The notes under the pieces: model-generated | Database searches by the model: none | Told to the model about the DNA's origin: nothing | The model's input: only the letters and a program-made list of their open reading frames with translations | Shown: piece by piece, positions 17,892 through 26,236 of the stretch | How positions within the stretch are numbered: the stretch's first letter is position 1 | How the letters are laid out: each line of letters opens with the position of its first letter | Assembly (NCBI GenBank): GCA_900471485.1 | Contig: UCEU01000016.1 | Span: forward strand, 186,001-250,000 | DNA from: Hyphomicrobiales bacterium | Lineage (GTDB): Bacteria > Pseudomonadota > Alphaproteobacteria > Rhizobiales > Rhizobiaceae | Reading direction: 5' to 3' | Length of the DNA: 64,000 nucleotides | Translations under genes and position numbers: made by a program

Positions 17892-17949
17892 GGCGTTTCC
17901 TCCTTGCCGGGAGAAATTCAGAATCCCGCTCTCGGTTCCACCGCGGCAA

Positions 17950-18486
17950 CTATTCGGCAGCGTCCAAATCTGCGAGTTGGCTCCTGTTGAGCACGATGCG
18001 TGCACAGAGGCCCGTTGGTTCGAAGTTTACCTCCACATAACCACTGCTACTCGACAGCGAACTCTTAAGAAGGCGACTTCCAAAGCCTCGCCGCCGCGGA
18101 TGAGGATCAACCGGAGGCCCGCCCCGTTCCCACCAGTCGATCGCCAGCACCCCGCCTTCAAGGGAACCTGCAACATTCACCCTCCCGTCGGGCACGCTTA
18201 AGGCGCCGTATTTCGCAGCATTCGTGCCCAGTTCATGAAAAATCAGCGAAAGCCGGGCTGCTGCCTCGGGCGTCACACCTACAGAGCGGCCCGTCACGCG
18301 CACACGGTCGCCAAACGGCAGCAGCACGCTCCGCACCATGGAAAGCACGTCTTGATTCCCGTCGGCGCTCATCGGGGCCGTTAGCGCATGGCCCAGGGCA
18401 ACCAGCCGAGCGTCGAATGTCCGCCGTTGCTCTTCAGGGCAGCCGTCGTTCTTGAAGGTCAGGTTCGCGACGGCTTTCACCAGCAA
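17950..18486 (-). pseudogene. HWE-type histidine kinase, C-terminal remnant
   Basis: The fragment reads LVKAVANLTFKNDGCPEEQR, FDARLVALGHAL, then the ATPase part FHELGTNAAKYGALS and GGPPVDPHPRRRGFGSRLL. These are HWE/HisKA2-type kinase landmarks. The phospho-accepting His region that should precede LVKAVA is absent; the frame upstream of 18486 is unrelated. It therefore cannot autophosphorylate. The break coincides with the broken 5' end of the plus-strand gene at 18490, which points to one deletion joining two genes head to head. Confidence 0.75.
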
Positions 18487-18489
18487 CCG

Positions 18490-18713
18490 GATGGCGCGTC
18501 GATTTCCTCGGAGACGGTGGAGAGGAAGTCTCGATCAAGGTCGCTGACGGCCATGCGTCGAGCGAGAAAGAGGCCATCGAGGCAGCCAAGGAAGTAATGG
18601 TTCAGTTGACCGCATTCGGCACCCGCGGTGGCGGCCGCAGCGTCAATGCATACGACGCCGCGAGCAATGGCAACTTCGACGACGACGAGCCGTTGTTAGA
18701 TACTTGGCACTGA
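18490..18713 (+). pseudogene. 5'-truncated conserved hypothetical gene
   Basis: The frame GWRVDFLGDGGEEVSIKVAD, then EAIEAAKEVMVQLTAFGTRG and NGNFDDDEPLLDTWH, ends at TGA 18711-18713. It has no start codon or ribosome binding site before the conserved text, so the 5' end appears lost at the junction near 18490. The product looks like a short conserved rhizobial protein of unknown function. Its stop overlaps the next ATG as TGATG. Confidence 0.55.
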
Positions 18714-19039
18714 TGGTGTCCGAGAATTCATTTCCGCACACGCCCGATGGGCGATACTTCCTCGTCAAAGGTCGCCTCTGGCGGCTCTCTGATCCCGCGC
18801 TCCCTGAGAGCGAACGGCAGCGGCTAGTTTCTGAACTGATGGATGCACGTCGCGCCGTCGGAGATGCTGGCGAGGATTTAGAAGCAAAGGCAGACGCTCG
18901 GAACCGGGTCAACGTTACAAAGATCGCCCTTGGTGAAAGAGGTCCAGTCTGGTGGAACGATGGATCACCGGATTTCAACAGGAGACTGGCGCTCAATACG
19001 CCCTACCGCGACTGGTTCTCAGCTCTTCCGGACAAGTGA
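18713..19039 (+). CDS. conserved hypothetical protein
   Basis: 108 residues. The ATG at 18713 overlaps the upstream stop (TGATG). Conserved-looking text: FPHTPDGRYFLVKGRLWRLS, PALPESERQRLVSELMDARR and VNVTKIALGERGPVWWNDGS. This family is widespread in soil proteobacteria and, as I recall, is sometimes labelled a Tol-related transporter without clear support. No membrane segment is visible, so I treat the function as unknown. Confidence 0.7.
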   Translation: MVSENSFPHTPDGRYFLVKGRLWRLSDPALPESERQRLVSELMDARRAVGDAGEDLEAKADARNRVNVTKIALGERGPVWWNDGSPDFNRRLALNTPYRDWFSALPDK

Positions 19040-19427
19040 AGTCGAGACCACGGCGGACAGGTGGGACGCTCGCCTGCCGTTTCGTTGGCCATCGCGAGAA
19101 ACTGGAAAAACCGCGATGTTCGCCATCCCTGTCGTGTCCAGTTGACATGCCATGGTCTCCTTTAAGGAATGAGCAAGCACCCAACACGTTCCGCCTTAGG
19201 TGCCACTGTACGCTTGCGCACCGAAAGCTGTGCGGGCGGAGCGTTTCATGCCCTAATGCGAGGCCATCGACCGAAGCGTCCCAGCGACTTTCGCGGTATT
19301 GTAAGGCTTCGAGTAGAACACTGCCCTGTCCGGCAGCACGTAACCATCAGGTTCCGATGGCCTTTTCGGGCAAATGAAGATAAAAAAGGCTCCACCGCGA
19401 GCCAACGATCCAAATTCCTCGAGCGGG
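19040..19427. other. spacer, no gene seen
   Basis: The open frames here are short and lack ribosome binding sites. No repeat or hairpin of note was recognised. Confidence 0.35.
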
Positions 19428-20326
19428 TCAGTAGATGGTAGTTGAGTTGCCCGATACCGCCACCGGATCAACCAGCTTTCGAATGTACTGAGAGAGACCG
19501 ACGTCGCCGCGTATCGGATCTTCAGGCAACTCTATGCCTTCGATGCTCGCCCTCATCATCCGGGCATACGCGTCCGCGGCCGCATCCGAGAAGCCGAGTT
19601 CCTTGTAGCTGGCTTCTATCTCCTCAGGCGGGGTCGTTTTGAGCAACACCGCGTGCCCGAGCGCGTTGGCGAAGGCAGCAGCCACATCCATGAACGTATG
19701 TCGCTCAGGTCCCTCGACGTAACGGATGCCAACGTCCGAGGTTGGCGACAGAAGTCTCAAAGCTGCCTGCTTGCCCAGATCGATTGGCGACACCATCGGC
19801 ATCAGCAGGTGCGCAGGGAATGGGGGGTTGTGAACTCGCCCTTTCTCGCTTCGTCGAGAAGCGGCTCCAGATTGGTAAAGTAGTAGGCGCGGCGGTTGAC
19901 CGCCGCAGGGATCCCGGTCGCTTCGATCATCCGCTCGAAACCGTAAAGCACGGATAGATCGCCGATCCTCTCGCCCGGCTGTGCGCCATATGTGGAGACG
20001 ACCACCACTTTCTCAAGTCCGGAGCCGTCAAGCGCTTCAGCGATGCTGGTCGCGGTCGCCCTTTCGACGCTGTCGGTATCACCCTCAGGATCCGCCGGGG
20101 GATTGAGAAGGAGAGCTCGGCGAGCATTGCGGAAGATCGACCTCAGCTCAGCGGTGTCCATCACGTCGACAGCTTTCGCGTTCACTTCCGAGGCGATCAG
20201 TCTCTCGGCCGACACCTCCCCATGGGTCAGGGCAAGAAACGGGATGTCCGCGGCCAACAACTCCGAAGCCACCGTGCGGCCGATGTGGCCTGACGCGCCC
20301 AGTACGACATGGGTGAAATCGGTCAT
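19428..20326 (-). pseudogene. NmrA-like NAD(P)-binding protein, frameshifted
   Basis: The first part from the ATG at 20326 has the Rossmann motif VVLGASGHIGRTVASELL, then VDVMDTAELRSIFRNARRAL and VVVVSTYGAQPGE. The frame breaks at a run of six G (19822-19827 on plus). The second frame continues with MPMVSPIDLGKQAALRLLSP, VGIRYVEGPERHTFMDVAAA and a normal C-terminus to 19428. A homopolymer length change is the likely cause, biological or technical. The start overlaps the VOC stop (TGATG), so the two were cotranscribed. Confidence 0.8.
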
Positions 20327-20778
20327 CACGCCATTCCCTTCTTGTTGATCTCCGCCGTGGCTTCCGCCGTCTTTTCGAGATTGAGGCCCATGCTACGGAG
20401 GACGCCTTCCGTCTTCGTGAACTGCAGGTCACCATATTCGACAACCTCGATCCGGTTGCCCCAGGGGTCGAGAAAATCGAGAAAGCCTGTGTCGAGAATG
20501 GTAGCCCCGGCGGCGGCCGCGAGCTCTCGGACCGAACTGCGATCATCGACCACCAGCCCGAAATGTCGGTTTCGGTCGGGAGCTTGATGCCGCCCTCGGC
20601 TGAGGGCCAGGAACTGGTCTCCCATGTCGAGGAAGGCCATCTCCAGCTTTCCGTCTTCGCCTTTGTGAGTACCTCGTAACTCGAACGCGAAGATGGAGCC
20701 ATAGAACTTCAGCGCGCCTTCAACGCTCGCGACCTCGAGGGCGACGTGGTTCAGACCGACAAGGCGGGGCTTGCTCAT
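20326..20778 (-). CDS. VOC (glyoxalase/dioxygenase fold) protein
   Basis: 150 residues. The ATG at 20778 is preferred over a GTG at 20790 because GGAGAG lies close before it. The sequence shows the VOC pattern: VGLNHVALEVASVEGALKFY, AFLDMGDQFLALS, RHFGLVVDDRSSV and FLDPWGNRIEVVEY. Metal-ligand-like positions are His in LNHVAL, His in NRHFGL and Glu in RIEVVEY. Substrate unknown. It forms an operon with the NmrA-like gene. Confidence 0.85.
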   Translation of the reverse strand: MSKPRLVGLNHVALEVASVEGALKFYGSIFAFELRGTHKGEDGKLEMAFLDMGDQFLALSRGRHQAPDRNRHFGLVVDDRSSVRELAAAAGATILDTGFLDFLDPWGNRIEVVEYGDLQFTKTEGVLRSMGLNLEKTAEATAEINKKGMA

Positions 20779-20799
20779 ATTGCTCTCCACGAAACGCGA

Positions 20800-20985
20800 T
20801 CAGTGAGAGACGTGCTGCGGTTTGCCCTTGCGCTTCGTTGAGGCGAAGTCTTCCAGTTGCTTTTCGGACATGGAGTCGACCATTTCCTTGGACGCGCCTT
20901 TGAGTTTGCTCTTCGGCGTGTCTCCACGCTTTGCTGAAAGAGCGGCGCCGGCGGCTTTCTGCTGTGCTTTCGATTTCGCTGGCAT
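20800..20985 (-). CDS. DUF3008 small basic protein
   Basis: 61 residues, nearly all of them the DUF3008 pattern: MPAKSKAQQKAAGAALSAKR, KGASKEMVDSMSEKQLEDFA and STKRKGKP. It is very Lys-rich and probably nucleic-acid associated, but the role is unknown. AAGGAGGAC lies before the ATG. Confidence 0.85.
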   Translation of the reverse strand: MPAKSKAQQKAAGAALSAKRGDTPKSKLKGASKEMVDSMSEKQLEDFASTKRKGKPQHVSH

Positions 20986-21132
20986 GAGAAGTCCTCCTTA
21001 TCGACACAAAACTCCAGAATGACGCGCTAGTTCCCTTGGTGGAAGACGCCGTGCTTTTGCAAAACACCAGAAGCGATGGCCGGAAAAGAGCAAATGGCGG
21101 CCTCTTTTTTCTGTTTGCAAACACTGTGAACG

Positions 21133-21341
21133 TTGCCTATCGATCCGCGGAACATAGACCTGAAGAAAAATCCTGACGGTTCGACAGATATTGTCTTCGC
21201 GCCGACCAAGCCAATGGATTATCCGAACTGGGTGCAGACGGTGCCTGGAAAATCGTGGTTCACGATTTTTCGCCTCTACGGCCCGCTGAAGCCATGGTCG
21301 ATCGATCCTGGAAACTTAAGGACTTCGTCGAGGTCAAATGA
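21133..21341 (+). pseudogene. DUF1214 C-terminal remnant, frameshifted
   Basis: Only the last ~70 codons of a DUF1254/DUF1214 protein remain: DLKKNPDGSTDIVFAPTKPM, NWVQTVPGKSWFTIFRLYGP. After LKPW one base is missing; the other frame then reads FDRSWKLKDFVEVK and TGA at 21339-21341. The 5' part of the gene is absent. A complete DUF1254 gene faces it at 21439-22761, so two copies of this family once lay tail to tail here. Confidence 0.7.
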
Positions 21342-21438
21342 CAGCGGTCTTCAACTGCAGCCCACCGAGCGGACGACGGCTCCACCGATCCTTTGCGTGC
21401 CGCGGACGCCTCTTCGTGCATCGAGCCATCTGGCTTAA

Positions 21439-22761
21439 TCACCTAGCCACCTTCACCAGTGCGGGCGGCCACCACGTGCCATTCGAGACGCCATCAAGCG
21501 GTCCGTAAAACCGAAAGGTCAATCTGAACTTCTGACCCCTGGGTATCGGCAGCCAGTTTCCATCCGGTGCCCCAAGCGGCTTCTCGCTCGCAAAGTAGAG
21601 CGTGAGCGAACCGTCATTTCCGTATTCCGGATGCGTCTGGTCGTTAAGCAGGAAACGGTCTAGGGGATTGGGCAGCACCCGGAAGCGGACGTTGTCCACT
21701 GCGATTACCGACCAGAAATACTTCGCGAAGCGCGTCGGCAGTTCGTCTTTCGGAAACGTCATCTTGTAGACATGGTCGCCCGACAGATCGTCGCCATCCG
21801 CGTCCTTGCCGCCACGGTAGTAAAGCACCTCGGGCTTGATGTTCGCCCAGATGCCACCGTTATTGACTAGCGTGCGCGCCGTATAATCGAGGCCGTACTC
21901 GCCAACGACACCGGGTCGCGCCCATCCGTTCTGAATAACGCCGTGCCCGATCGTCAGGCCAGCCTTAGCGATCTCAGGAAAGGCGTTCTGCTTGATCACG
22001 GCGTCCACACGCTCTCGCTCGTTCGGATCCTTGATAGCAGCTGCAATTTCGAGAGCGGCCTTAGACTGCGACTCCAATCCGACACTCAGATCTGGCTCAC
22101 TGCCAAGAGCAGTGGTTGCCGCTTCGAATGCTTCTACGCCAGGGAGATGCTCGAGATCGAAGATCGGCGTTGTTGGCACCTCGGGAATTCGTGGATCTCC
22201 GGTCGCCCGCAGCTTAAACTGATGCTGCAGCGCCTCCGCCTTTGGCTGATCGCTTCCAAGCGCAACGCGGGAAAGAACGCGGGCAGACTTGACGGGAAGA
22301 TCGATGCGCAGTGCGTCTGCTGGGAGGTTAACCTTAGAGCCACGCAGGCAAACTGCGAAGTCACCATATGCTCTGCCGGGGAATACGCGCTCATTGATGT
22401 TCGCAAGCGTTTCGCCCCAGCCATTTAGGAACTGGACTGTGTAGTAGCGGTCATCGATACTCGGGACGGTCACGATCGTGCAGCTCGTCTCATCAACGGC
22501 AATCCATGCCTCCGAGTATGCTACGTCGAGATTGGGATTCGGCCAGTCGACCGCGCCGGGTTTGCGGTGGACGAGTTCGTTCCACTTGAAGCCCTCTTTG
22601 AAATCGAGTTGCTGTTGCCTCGTGATCAGAAGGCGACCCAACAGGTAAATATAGGCCTCGCTAATCTCCTCGTCGCTTGGCTGAGCGGCGGCTTGCATCG
22701 GCGCCGACGACACAGCGGCAAAAATTGTCACGAGAGTGAGCGCTGTGCGAATAAACCTCAT
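21439..22761 (-). CDS. DUF1254/DUF1214 domain secreted protein
   Basis: 440 residues from the ATG at 22761, which has GGAGGAGCAG immediately before it; the open frame extends further upstream but lacks signal. A signal peptide (RTALTLVTIFAAVSSAPMQA) is followed by a DUF1254 region (LLGRLLITRQQQLDFKEGFK, NPNLDVAYSEAWIAVDET, TVQFLNGWGETLANI) and a C-terminal DUF1214 region (DHVYKMTFPKDELPTRFAKY, NPLDRFLLNDQTHPEYGNDG, FRLTFRFYGPLDGV). The family is periplasmic or exported and of unknown biochemical function. Confidence 0.85.
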   Translation of the reverse strand: MRFIRTALTLVTIFAAVSSAPMQAAAQPSDEEISEAYIYLLGRLLITRQQQLDFKEGFKWNELVHRKPGAVDWPNPNLDVAYSEAWIAVDETSCTIVTVPSIDDRYYTVQFLNGWGETLANINERVFPGRAYGDFAVCLRGSKVNLPADALRIDLPVKSARVLSRVALGSDQPKAEALQHQFKLRATGDPRIPEVPTTPIFDLEHLPGVEAFEAATTALGSEPDLSVGLESQSKAALEIAAAIKDPNERERVDAVIKQNAFPEIAKAGLTIGHGVIQNGWARPGVVGEYGLDYTARTLVNNGGIWANIKPEVLYYRGGKDADGDDLSGDHVYKMTFPKDELPTRFAKYFWSVIAVDNVRFRVLPNPLDRFLLNDQTHPEYGNDGSLTLYFASEKPLGAPDGNWLPIPRGQKFRLTFRFYGPLDGVSNGTWWPPALVKVAR

Positions 22762-23316
22762 CTGCTCCTCCAAGCACTGCCGAAGAAAGCATTGGTTTGT
22801 TCTGAAAAAAATGGAAGTACGCAACGGTAAACGAGAGGGTAAACGGACGTCGCGATGAGGCTTCCGGAATGTCGCGCCTGGTGACGCAATTGCACCAACG
22901 CACAATCGACACAGCGATGTTGGCGACACGACGGCCCCCATACACTCCGCCCGCTTGGCATTCCGGACGACGACGCCATCTGCGGTTTGCTCAGACTGAG
23001 GAGGAGATCGGCCTGTCAGTCCGCCTCATGCACCACCCAATGCGACGACGCGCGGATCATAGGGTAGAGAGCCTCGTCAGTTCGGGATTGCGCGGCTCTT
23101 TGCCCGGAACGCGGTCGGGATTCTGAGGCGGGGTGTCCATTGGCGGTGATGATGGCGGGCATGGTAGGTTCGTTTGTGACTCACATTGGGCGATTCCGCC
23201 GGGATCGCAACACGTCGAACTGTTGGGATAGTTCCGGCCGAATTGTTGCCAGCAGGGTGCCTAATCGCAAAGGGCCAGCAGATAACGCCAGCCCTTCCTC
23301 GCTATCGACGCCATCT
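22762..23316. other. spacer, no gene seen
   Basis: Open frames are short and lack ribosome binding sites. It contains the promoter region of the 22761 gene. A 28-codon minus-strand frame at about 23060-23145 (MDTPPQNPDRVPGKEP...) looks protein-like but is too short to call. Confidence 0.35.
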
Positions 23317-23556
23317 TCAGTCAGGAGCTACCGTTGACGGGGGGCGAACATCGGGTCCTGGTGAGTTTTTGCGGCGTTTGCCGTTGAATTCGTCGGACGC
23401 GTGCTGATTTGCCTCGGTTACCTCCTCGGCTTGACGTTCGGTTTCGGCATGCTGGTCCTCGGCGCGCTGCCAGTGGTCTTCGTGCTTGCCGTCCGGTCTC
23501 CCTTCCTCTTCCCAAATCCTATAGGCGCGCTCGCGTCTTTCCTGATCTTTATCCAT
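23317..23556 (-). CDS. DUF2934 small protein
   Basis: 79 residues starting at the second of two adjacent ATG codons (23556), seven bases after AGGAGG. The N-terminus MDKDQERRERAYRIWEEEGR then PDGKHEDHWQRAED matches the DUF2934 motif. The remainder is charged and Glu/Gln-rich. DUF2934 proteins are short rhizobial proteins of unknown function. Confidence 0.8.
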   Translation of the reverse strand: MDKDQERRERAYRIWEEEGRPDGKHEDHWQRAEDQHAETERQAEEVTEANQHASDEFNGKRRKNSPGPDVRPPSTVAPD

Positions 23557-23733
23557 CATCGGTCCTCCTGTTGCTGGCCGTAAACTTCCATCACAGCGCT
23601 CGGTTCCGCATCGTACGATGACACTTCGGTGATTATCGGCCGGGTAGGCCGAGGTCGTGTGCGTCAGCCTACGTCTCGTAAGGAACAATCAACTTCGTCA
23701 AGCATTCTGCCGCCAACAAGGCAGGAGGTCGAG

Positions 23734-23946
23734 ATGATAGACACCAAGCAGATAGAGCGTCAGCGTCCGCTCCGCGGCAGACCGTATACCATCGACGAGT
23801 TTAGGTTGAAGTATCGTCTCGACGCCGGAACGGCAGAAGATCTCTTTGCCCGGTTTGGCCCATCCTCCGTTGAACTTGACCTGTTGATGGCCGCGAAGCG
23901 CCGGACACCGTCGATCCATTCGATAACGCAAGACATCGGGCTCTGA
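23734..23946 (+). CDS. small protein resembling DUF3606
   Basis: 70 residues from the ATG after AGGAGGTCGAG. YTIDEFRLKYRLDAGTAEDL then FARFGPSSVELDLLMA resembles the DUF3606 pattern of a short helix-turn-helix-like fold, though the match is by eye. It is divergent from the DUF2934 gene. Confidence 0.6.
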   Translation: MIDTKQIERQRPLRGRPYTIDEFRLKYRLDAGTAEDLFARFGPSSVELDLLMAAKRRTPSIHSITQDIGL

Positions 23947-23993
23947 CATGCCGCGATATTTCTTCTATTCTTCTCGCTTTGGGCCACCAATCA

Positions 23994-24224
23994 TCAATCT
24001 AGTACGCTTGAATCAAGATGGCTGAAACTTTCGCCAAGATGTCGTCGCGCGTCGCTGATCAATCCCTCGGCGTCTCGAAGTCCCTCTTTTGATAGCCGCA
24101 TGAGAAGGGTCGCAATCTGCAAAACGGATTGCCTGTCGCGCTCGACGCCAAATTCCCTGCAAAGAGATTTAAGCGCGACATTGATTGCCGATACATCTGA
24201 CCATTCCTGCATTTCGGTCTCCAA
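23994..24224 (-). CDS. hypothetical protein
   Basis: 76 residues (MQEWSDVSAINVALKSLCRE, FGVERDRQSVLQIATLLMRL, SKEGLRDAEGLISDARRHLG), helical and soluble. Starts at 24224 or 24215 are both possible and neither has a strong ribosome binding site. Not recognised. It lies 12 bp after the 24713-24237 gene on the same strand, suggesting one transcript. Confidence 0.55.
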   Translation of the reverse strand: METEMQEWSDVSAINVALKSLCREFGVERDRQSVLQIATLLMRLSKEGLRDAEGLISDARRHLGESFSHLDSSVLD

Positions 24225-24236
24225 CAGCGCTTACAT

Positions 24237-24713
24237 TCAACGCTCAAATCGTTCTAACATCTGTCTCAACTGAGCATTTTGGAGCTCAAGTTTTCGCCGC
24301 AGCTCGAGCCGCAATTGTGCGATTTCATCATCAAGCGCGAAACGATCATCGAATTGGATCAACGGTTTCCCAGCTGTGGGCCTCTCCCGCGTGCGAAGAT
24401 CGACCGCAACGTTGCGCCGACGCCGCTGTTTTTTAACTGCGGGAGACTCTTCTTTTCCCTTAGCGGAGGCCGCCGCAATCGCCGCCAAAGTGGCCAAGTC
24501 ATCGATGTGCTCTGGCTCATCAACCGGAACACTGGCCGGTATCTCCGCATCATCTACACGGGATGTCGGCGCAGCGTCCACAACCGGCGCCGGCTCCGCT
24601 GCGCCCTCGCGGTCCAGCGATTTAGGGTCGTCAGATGACGCCGGCACCTCCGACACATCATCCTTTCCAGATCGCTTTGTCAGTCCGACAAGAAACTTCC
24701 ATGGAGATTTCAT
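24237..24713 (-). CDS. hypothetical protein with C-terminal coiled coil
   Basis: 158 residues. The N-terminus (MKSPWKFLVGLTKRSGKDDV) is followed by an acidic, Ala/Pro-rich region, a basic patch KKQRRRRNVAVDLRTRER and a C-terminal coiled coil (FALDDEIAQLRLELRRKLEL then QNAQLRQMLERFER). The layout resembles the SyrB-like protein next to it, with a basic middle and a short coiled coil at the end. AGGGG sits before the ATG. Function unknown. Confidence 0.65.
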   Translation of the reverse strand: MKSPWKFLVGLTKRSGKDDVSEVPASSDDPKSLDREGAAEPAPVVDAAPTSRVDDAEIPASVPVDEPEHIDDLATLAAIAAASAKGKEESPAVKKQRRRRNVAVDLRTRERPTAGKPLIQFDDRFALDDEIAQLRLELRRKLELQNAQLRQMLERFER

Positions 24714-24826
24714 CGTGTAATCCCCTCTTTTTTCGACACAGAAAAACTTGTCCGGTAGCGAGCATCGTTACCGGATAGGAACGCAAATGCGCGGACACGC
24801 TTTAGATCGTCCCCGTTGTTCCGAGC

Positions 24827-25495
24827 TTATGAATGCCCAAGGCGCCGACGAAGATCGGCATTCTCAGTCCGCAGCTTTTCAGCGAGCTGCTTTCGCAAGC
24901 TTCGATTTTCTTCTTCCAGCTGAAGAAGATCGGCAAACTCATCACCAGAAACCACGGCAGAGTTCGCTGTTTCTGCCGGTTTGGACCCGCGCGGTTTGCG
25001 CGGCTGCTTTGCGGAGGCCTTTGCCTGGGGCGTATCTGCTTTCGTCTTCTTCACACGCGCGCTCTTCGCGGTCTTGGGCTTGGATGCCGCTGCCGGTTCT
25101 CCAACAGAGCTGTCGGACGCGGCGTCGAGTGGTTGGCTCTTTGCGCGTGGTCCGCGTCGCTTCTTCGGCTCGGGAGCCGGCGACGTATTGCTTTCAGCTA
25201 CACCGTCCGGGCTGACACTTAACGATTCTTCCGCCATATGTTCCTCCTGAATTGACGCTCCAGTTGTCGGCAGATGCTGTGCCGCTGTCAACGGCACTCG
25301 AGATTCCTGTCTCTCGGAACGATTTTTGTCGGATCGATTTGCGGCTGTTGAACTGTCGTTGGACGCCGCGTCGGCTTGCACATCGCGGGAGATGGACTTC
25401 AGATCGAGGTTACCCCAGATCGACGTCGGTTTTAACGGCTGCCGCCTGCTGCCACGCTTGTACTCAACCACGAAATTATTCGGTGGTCGTTTCAT
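24827..25495 (-). CDS. SyrB-like protein fused to a short IWG-motif protein
   Basis: A 222-residue open frame from the ATG at 25495 that looks like two genes joined. Residues 1-40 (NFVVEYKRGSRRQPLKPTSI, then WGNLDLKSI) match the short protein at 50620-50793. An internal ATG at 25237 has a strong AGGAGG; from there the product is SyrB-like, with Lys/Ala/Pro-rich spacer PKKRRGPRAKSQ and a C-terminal coiled coil LLQLEEENRSLRKQLAEKLR then TENADLRRRLG. SyrB proteins repress symbiosis regulation in rhizobia. The cell may make the fused protein, the shorter SyrB-like protein, or both. Confidence 0.7.
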   Translation of the reverse strand: MKRPPNNFVVEYKRGSRRQPLKPTSIWGNLDLKSISRDVQADAASNDSSTAANRSDKNRSERQESRVPLTAAQHLPTTGASIQEEHMAEESLSVSPDGVAESNTSPAPEPKKRRGPRAKSQPLDAASDSSVGEPAAASKPKTAKSARVKKTKADTPQAKASAKQPRKPRGSKPAETANSAVVSGDEFADLLQLEEENRSLRKQLAEKLRTENADLRRRLGHS

Positions 25496-25915
25496 AAAGC
25501 ACGTCCTCGCTAGTTGCGTAGCCACTGCCTTTCACTCAGCCGCGTCACCCTGGTTTCCAGGACGTTGGAAAGACATCTAGCTTCCGTCTCTCTTATTCAC
25601 GCCAATGCGTCAAGCCACAACGAATTCGCTGAATCCAAGCGAGTTAGGCGACACGCTGCCTGTTGTGGGGCAGACCTTGAGTGGAAAGACAAATGTCCAG
25701 CAGGGTGCGCGCCCGTCCGTGAGAAGGCAGTCCAATCCCGCTCTCTTGCGATGGCGTCCTGACCCAGGTCCGGATCTTCTACGATCAACCCGCAAGGGGT
25801 CCGCAGCCAAGCTGCGGCCGCTCGGGCTGCGCCCTCGCGATGATCGCGCCCGTCCCAGGGCCTTTTGAGGAGCCATCGAGCGGGAATTAGCCCGCTCCCG
25901 AATGGAGCCTCGCAC
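25496..25915. other. spacer, no gene seen
   Basis: It contains nested GC-rich dyads (GCAGCCAAGCTGCGGCCGC around 25800) but no convincing gene. It carries the promoter regions of the divergent genes at 25495 and 25916. Confidence 0.35.
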
Positions 25916-26083
25916 ATGTCGCACGATCTTTCTCTCGCTCAGTCCCACGCCTTCCAGCTTTCCCGCGACCTGATGGTCCCGGTCACCGTCTTTGAAGTCG
26001 GCGGCGAGTATGGCGTGCTGCCCTCTGACGAAATCGACGCAAGCGACGACCTCGACATCGTGCACGAATATGAGCCGTGGTGA
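25916..26083 (+). CDS. small plasmid protein whose 3' end lies in a transposon inverted repeat
   Basis: 55 residues from the ATG at 25916: MSHDLSLAQSHAFQLSRDLM, VPVTVFEVGGEYGVLPSDEI, DLDIVHEYEPW. It resembles short orphan proteins found near conjugation regions of rhizobial plasmids. GGAGCC lies seven bases upstream. The last six codons and the stop (from 26062) are inside the left inverted repeat of the RIT element, and the same codons recur in the right repeat. The C-terminus may therefore be supplied by the element. Function unknown. Confidence 0.65.
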   Translation: MSHDLSLAQSHAFQLSRDLMVPVTVFEVGGEYGVLPSDEIDASDDLDIVHEYEPW

Positions 26084-26151
26084 CTTATGGTCACCTCAGG
26101 CTCGACCGCCCTGCTTTGCAGGGCATCTCACACAGCCAGCTGCACATAATC
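26062..26151 (+). repeat. left terminal inverted repeat of the RIT-ars element
   Basis: It starts GCACGAATATGAGCCGTGG and ends CTGCACATAATC. It contains two internal dyads, GGTGAC-TTATG-GTCACC and GCCCTGC-TTT-GCAGGGC. Compared with the right copy there are about four substitutions and one single-base gap. Confidence 0.85.
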
Positions 26152-26236
26152 GGCTCATTGAGCCTCCGGTCCTCAGCGTCGGGCATCGGAGCGCAGGCAA
26201 CTTCGCGATCGCAACTCAGCGAAAAGGAGACCGCGA

